NCBI GenBank assembly: GCA_937895825.1
Contig: CALBKP010000110.1
Span: 1 to 25,389, forward strand
DNA from: an uncultured Alistipes sp.
GTDB taxonomy: Bacteria > Bacteroidota > Bacteroidia > Bacteroidales > Rikenellaceae
Reading direction: 5' to 3'
DNA length: 25,389 nucleotides
Part shown: one piece after another, positions 22,823-25,389 of the stretch
How positions within the stretch are numbered: position 1 is the first letter of the stretch
How the letters are laid out: every line of letters begins with the position of its first letter
Notes under the pieces: generated by a model
Told to the model about the DNA's origin: nothing
Seen by the model: only the letters and a program-made list of their open reading frames with translations
Database searches by the model: none
Translations under genes and position numbers: made by a program

Positions 22823-23695
22823 ATGATTAAGTCAATGACAGGCTTCGGCAAGGGTGAGGCCGTATGCGGAGATAAGCGATTTCGTGTGGAGCTTCGTTCA
22901 CTGAACTCTAAGCAACTGGATTTGAGTGTAAAACTTCCTGGTAAATATCGCGCTGCTGAGGCTGAGGTGCGAAGCATTGTAACGCAGCGTCTCGTGCGTG
23001 GTAAGGTCGATTGTTTCGTGTCGGTGGAGTCGCAGGCTGTGGAGACCTCGGCACATATCAACGTTGAGGCGTTCAAGGCCTATGCTGATGAGCTACGCCG
23101 TGTGTGCGATAGCAATATGATTACCACGGATGGCGACTCATTGCTTATGGCAGTGATGCGTATGCCCGATGTAATCTCAACAGAGGAGCAGGAGGTGTCG
23201 GATGCAGAGCTTGCAGCTATTGTCGAGGCTACGCGCTTAGCAGCTGATGGCCTTGATAGTTTCCGTGTTCAGGAGGGTGCAATACTTATTGCTGACCTTT
23301 TGAAGCGTATTGACCTTATCGAGAAGTATCGCCACGAGGTAGAACCCTTTGAGACCGCGAGGGTAGATGTCATCAAGAATCGTATCCGTGAGAATATTGC
23401 CAAACTGCAACTTGAGGTTGATAACAACCGCTTGGAGCAGGAGATGATCTTCTATATAGAGAAGCTCGATATCACGGAGGAGAAGGTGCGTCTCGATAAT
23501 CACTGCAACTACTTCCGTGAGGTGGCGGCAATGGAGGATGCCCCTGGTCGTAAGCTCGGCTTTATTGCACAGGAGCTCGGCCGTGAGATTAACACCATGG
23601 GCTCGAAGTCGAATGAAGCAAACATGCAGCGTCTGGTTGTTATGATGAAGGATGAACTTGAGAAGATAAAGGAGCAGGTGCTCAACATATTATAA
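22823..23695 (+). CDS. yicC: YicC family endoribonuclease-like protein
   Basis: 290 residues, the standard length for YicC. It begins with the invariant MIKSMTGFGKGEA. ELRSLNSKQLD follows near residue 30, and the C-terminal half (DUF1732) contains VRLDNHCNYF and GRKLGFIAQELGREINTMGSK, then a closing helix KDELEKIKEQVLNIL. E. coli YicC is reported to have endoribonuclease activity; the role in Bacteroidota is not established. It is the first gene of an operon: gmk starts 9 bases after its stop. Confidence 0.95.
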   Translation: MIKSMTGFGKGEAVCGDKRFRVELRSLNSKQLDLSVKLPGKYRAAEAEVRSIVTQRLVRGKVDCFVSVESQAVETSAHINVEAFKAYADELRRVCDSNMITTDGDSLLMAVMRMPDVISTEEQEVSDAELAAIVEATRLAADGLDSFRVQEGAILIADLLKRIDLIEKYRHEVEPFETARVDVIKNRIRENIAKLQLEVDNNRLEQEMIFYIEKLDITEEKVRLDNHCNYFREVAAMEDAPGRKLGFIAQELGREINTMGSKSNEANMQRLVVMMKDELEKIKEQVLNIL

Positions 23696-23704
23696 TTTGC
23701 AATT

Positions 23705-24265
23705 ATGGGTAAGTTGGTTATATTCTCTGCACCGAGTGGCTCGGGTAAGACAACAATTGTAAGGGAGCTGCTTAAGCGTTTCGACTGCTTCGAGTTCTCA
23801 ATCTCGGCAACGTCGCGTAAACCACGTGGCGAGGAGAGGGATGGTGTTGATTACTACTTCCTGTCGAACGACGAGTTTCGCGCGCGCGTTGAGCGCGACG
23901 AGTTCGTTGAGTGGGAGGAGGTTTATGCTGGCACATGCTACGGTACACTACGTAGTGAGGTGGAGCGCATTTGGGCAAAGGGCAATGTGATACTCTTCGA
24001 CGTAGACGTTATGGGTGGTATCAAACTCAAGCGACTCTTTGGCGACGATGCCTGTTCGGTATTTATCATGCCCCCCTCGGTCGAGGAACTCGAGCGTAGA
24101 TTGCGTGGTCGTGGTACCGATGCCGAGGAGGTTATCCGCAAGCGTATCGACAAGGCGGAATTCGAGTTGTCGAAGTCTTCGGAGTTTGACTTCACGGTCG
24201 TAAACGATGACCTTCAGCAGGCCGTAGACGAGACCGTGGCTATCATTACTAACTTCCTAAAGTAA
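23705..24265 (+). CDS. gmk: Guanylate kinase
   Basis: A 186-residue enzyme that phosphorylates GMP and dGMP to the diphosphates with ATP. The P-loop is in FSAPSGSGKTT (residues 7-17). The GMP site is marked by SATSRKPRGEERDGVDYYF and EVYAGTCYGT, and the lid by RRLRGRGTD. Length is slightly under E. coli Gmk (207), as usual for Bacteroidota. It lies between yicC and nadD with gaps of 9 and 8 bases, a gene order shared by many Bacteroidota. Confidence 0.97.
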   Translation: MGKLVIFSAPSGSGKTTIVRELLKRFDCFEFSISATSRKPRGEERDGVDYYFLSNDEFRARVERDEFVEWEEVYAGTCYGTLRSEVERIWAKGNVILFDVDVMGGIKLKRLFGDDACSVFIMPPSVEELERRLRGRGTDAEEVIRKRIDKAEFELSKSSEFDFTVVNDDLQQAVDETVAIITNFLK

Positions 24266-24273
24266 TAGATTAG

Positions 24274-25089
24274 ATGAAAAAGCGAATGTTATTATATTTC
24301 GGCTCGTTCGATCCCATTCATAATGGCCATATCGCACTTGCTGAATATGCCCTTGAGCGCAATCTCGCCGACGAGGTGGCACTCATCATATCACCCCAGA
24401 ACCCGTTTAAGACCGATGTGTTGCAGACTCCTGAGTATACACGCTACGAGATGGCTGAGATGGCAACAAAGGAGTCGCGCTTTCCGCAGCAGATTAAGCC
24501 TTCGGTCGTGGAGTTTGTCTTGGAGAAGCCATCGTACACGATTAAGACTCTTGATTATCTTAAGGAGACATGTGGCGACGAGATGGAGTTCTCGATAATT
24601 ACCGGTAGCGATATCTGGGCACGCTTCGACGAGTGGAAGGACTACGAGCGCATCTTGAACGAGTATAAGATCTATGTCTACCCGCGCAAGGGTTACGAGG
24701 TGGAGAAGTTTGCCGACCGTGTGACGTTGCTTAGTGATGCACCATACGTCGAGTTCTCATCTACGGAGGTGCGTGAGCGTGCCGAGCGTGGTGAGGATCT
24801 TTCGGCCTATGTGTCACCATCGGTTGCGGAGTATATCAAGAATAACCAGCTCTGGACTACGGCAGGTAATATCGTACGTCTCACATCAATGATCAAGGCG
24901 GGAGACGAGCGAGCGTTGCTCTATATAGAGCGCGGTAAGTGTTTCTATCGTCGTAACGAGTGGGGTAAGGCAATCAATGACTTTAACCATGCTATGAAGC
25001 TCGACCCAGAGAATGAGGAGGCTCGCCAGCTTCACGATATGATTTACGAGATATTGTCGTTCCGCTACAAGGACATCTATAATCCATAG
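24274..25089 (+). CDS. nadD: Nicotinate-nucleotide adenylyltransferase with C-terminal TPR module
   Basis: 271 residues. Residues 1 to about 193 are NadD, which joins nicotinate mononucleotide and ATP to deamido-NAD. The nucleotidyltransferase signature is GSFDPIHNGH (10-19), with ITGSDIWARFDEW near 109-121 and the closing SSTEVRER (162-169) plus a VAEYIKNNQLW end. Normal NadD stops there. The extra about 75 residues contain a tetratricopeptide-like repeat (ALLYIERGKCFYRRNEWGKA, then INDFNHAMKLDP), so the enzyme may be scaffolded to a partner or self-associate. There is no frame break between the parts. It starts 8 bases after gmk. Confidence 0.93.
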   Translation: MKKRMLLYFGSFDPIHNGHIALAEYALERNLADEVALIISPQNPFKTDVLQTPEYTRYEMAEMATKESRFPQQIKPSVVEFVLEKPSYTIKTLDYLKETCGDEMEFSIITGSDIWARFDEWKDYERILNEYKIYVYPRKGYEVEKFADRVTLLSDAPYVEFSSTEVRERAERGEDLSAYVSPSVAEYIKNNQLWTTAGNIVRLTSMIKAGDERALLYIERGKCFYRRNEWGKAINDFNHAMKLDPENEEARQLHDMIYEILSFRYKDIYNP

Positions 25090-25094
25090 TGAGT

Positions 25095-25389
25095 ATGATT
25101 GAGATTGATGATAAGATTGTGAGCCTTGACCTCTTGCGTGAGTCGTTTGCTTGCGACTTAGGAAAATGTAAGGGTATCTGTTGTGTCGAGGGAGACTCTG
25201 GTGCACCACTCGATATTGATGAGGTTGATATATTGGAGGAGGAGTGGGATAACTACTCGCCCTATATGACCGAGGAGGGACGTGCCGCTGTCGAGGAGCA
25301 GGGCTTTATGGTTGTGGATGTCGATGGCGACTACACCACACCGCTTGTGGATGATGCGTCATGTGCCTACGCCTTCGAGGAGGATGGTA
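25095..25389 (+). CDS. DUF3109 family Cys-rich protein (cut by the window edge)
   Basis: About 98 residues are visible from ATG 25095, five bases after nadD; the frame is open at the window end. The start MIEIDDKIVSLDLLRESFAC and the cluster CDLGKCKGICCVEGDSGAPL, followed by an acidic stretch and DDASCAYAF, are typical of DUF3109 (a Cys-rich family related to YkgJ-type proteins that probably bind a metal or Fe-S cluster). Function is unknown. It is the fourth gene of the yicC-gmk-nadD operon. Confidence 0.85.
   Translation, partial: MIEIDDKIVSLDLLRESFACDLGKCKGICCVEGDSGAPLDIDEVDILEEEWDNYSPYMTEEGRAAVEEQGFMVVDVDGDYTTPLVDDASCAYAFEEDG

Noticed and set aside
1..25389. Mobile elements, prophage genes, CRISPR arrays, tRNA or rRNA genes
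   Set aside because: I found no transposase, integrase, capsid or terminase-like protein, no spaced identical repeats, and no cloverleaf-like sequence in the intergenic regions.

Overview
The window looks like a chromosomal stretch of a Bacteroidales bacterium, probably close to Alistipes/Rikenellaceae (the family is inferred from codon use and protein style, not shown). The evidence is a SusD-type lipoprotein, a BACON domain, a DUF4988/BspA-type surface lipoprotein, and the recurring Bacteroidota promoter element TAnnTTTG (sometimes with TTTG about 20 bases upstream) in front of many genes. I see no insertion sequence, phage gene, CRISPR array, tRNA or rRNA.

Layout. Bases 1-4237 hold cell-surface and stress genes: a partial leftward lipoprotein with collagen-like Gly-X-Y blocks and leucine-rich repeats, a rightward small heat-shock protein with an unusual Cys-rich insert, and a leftward solo SusD-like lipoprotein with a BACON domain. 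Bases 4450-5290 hold a leftward two-gene operon of small membrane proteins (Cys-rich tail; zinc ribbon). Its promoter abuts that of rightward trkA. Bases 6916-11263 are a rightward housekeeping run (deoxynucleoside kinase, rRNA m5C methyltransferase, MerR-type regulator with an AT-hook, NIF3-like protein, coiled-coil zinc ribbon protein) ending at a strong bidirectional terminator.

Bases 11275-14605 are the most intriguing part. A leftward periplasmic protein made of two copies of a plug-like plus TonB C-terminal module is divergent from a rightward histidine kinase/OmpR-type response regulator pair. Between them lies an array of four TGTTAA direct repeats spaced 10, 12 and 10 bases, at activator-like distance from both promoters. 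It is a good candidate for the regulator's own operator.

Bases 14597-16466 hold leftward panC-panD (pantothenate synthesis) and a stand-alone HsdR-N-type nuclease-like protein. The latter is divergent from a C_GCAxxG_C_C redox protein across a perfect 21-base palindrome that contains a promoter element on each strand. A PMCA-type calcium ATPase follows, convergent with a leftward zinc-uptake pair (znuA, znuC) that has no permease gene beside it. A flavodiiron protein is divergent from znuA. The window ends in a rightward operon yicC-gmk-nadD-DUF3109, with a TPR module fused to NadD and the last gene cut by the window edge.

Most genes are ordinary Bacteroidota housekeeping. The items worth a second look are the kinase/regulator/TonB-module locus with its repeat array, the two overlapping divergent promoters, the Cys-rich Hsp20, the NadD-TPR fusion and the permease-less zinc transporter operon.
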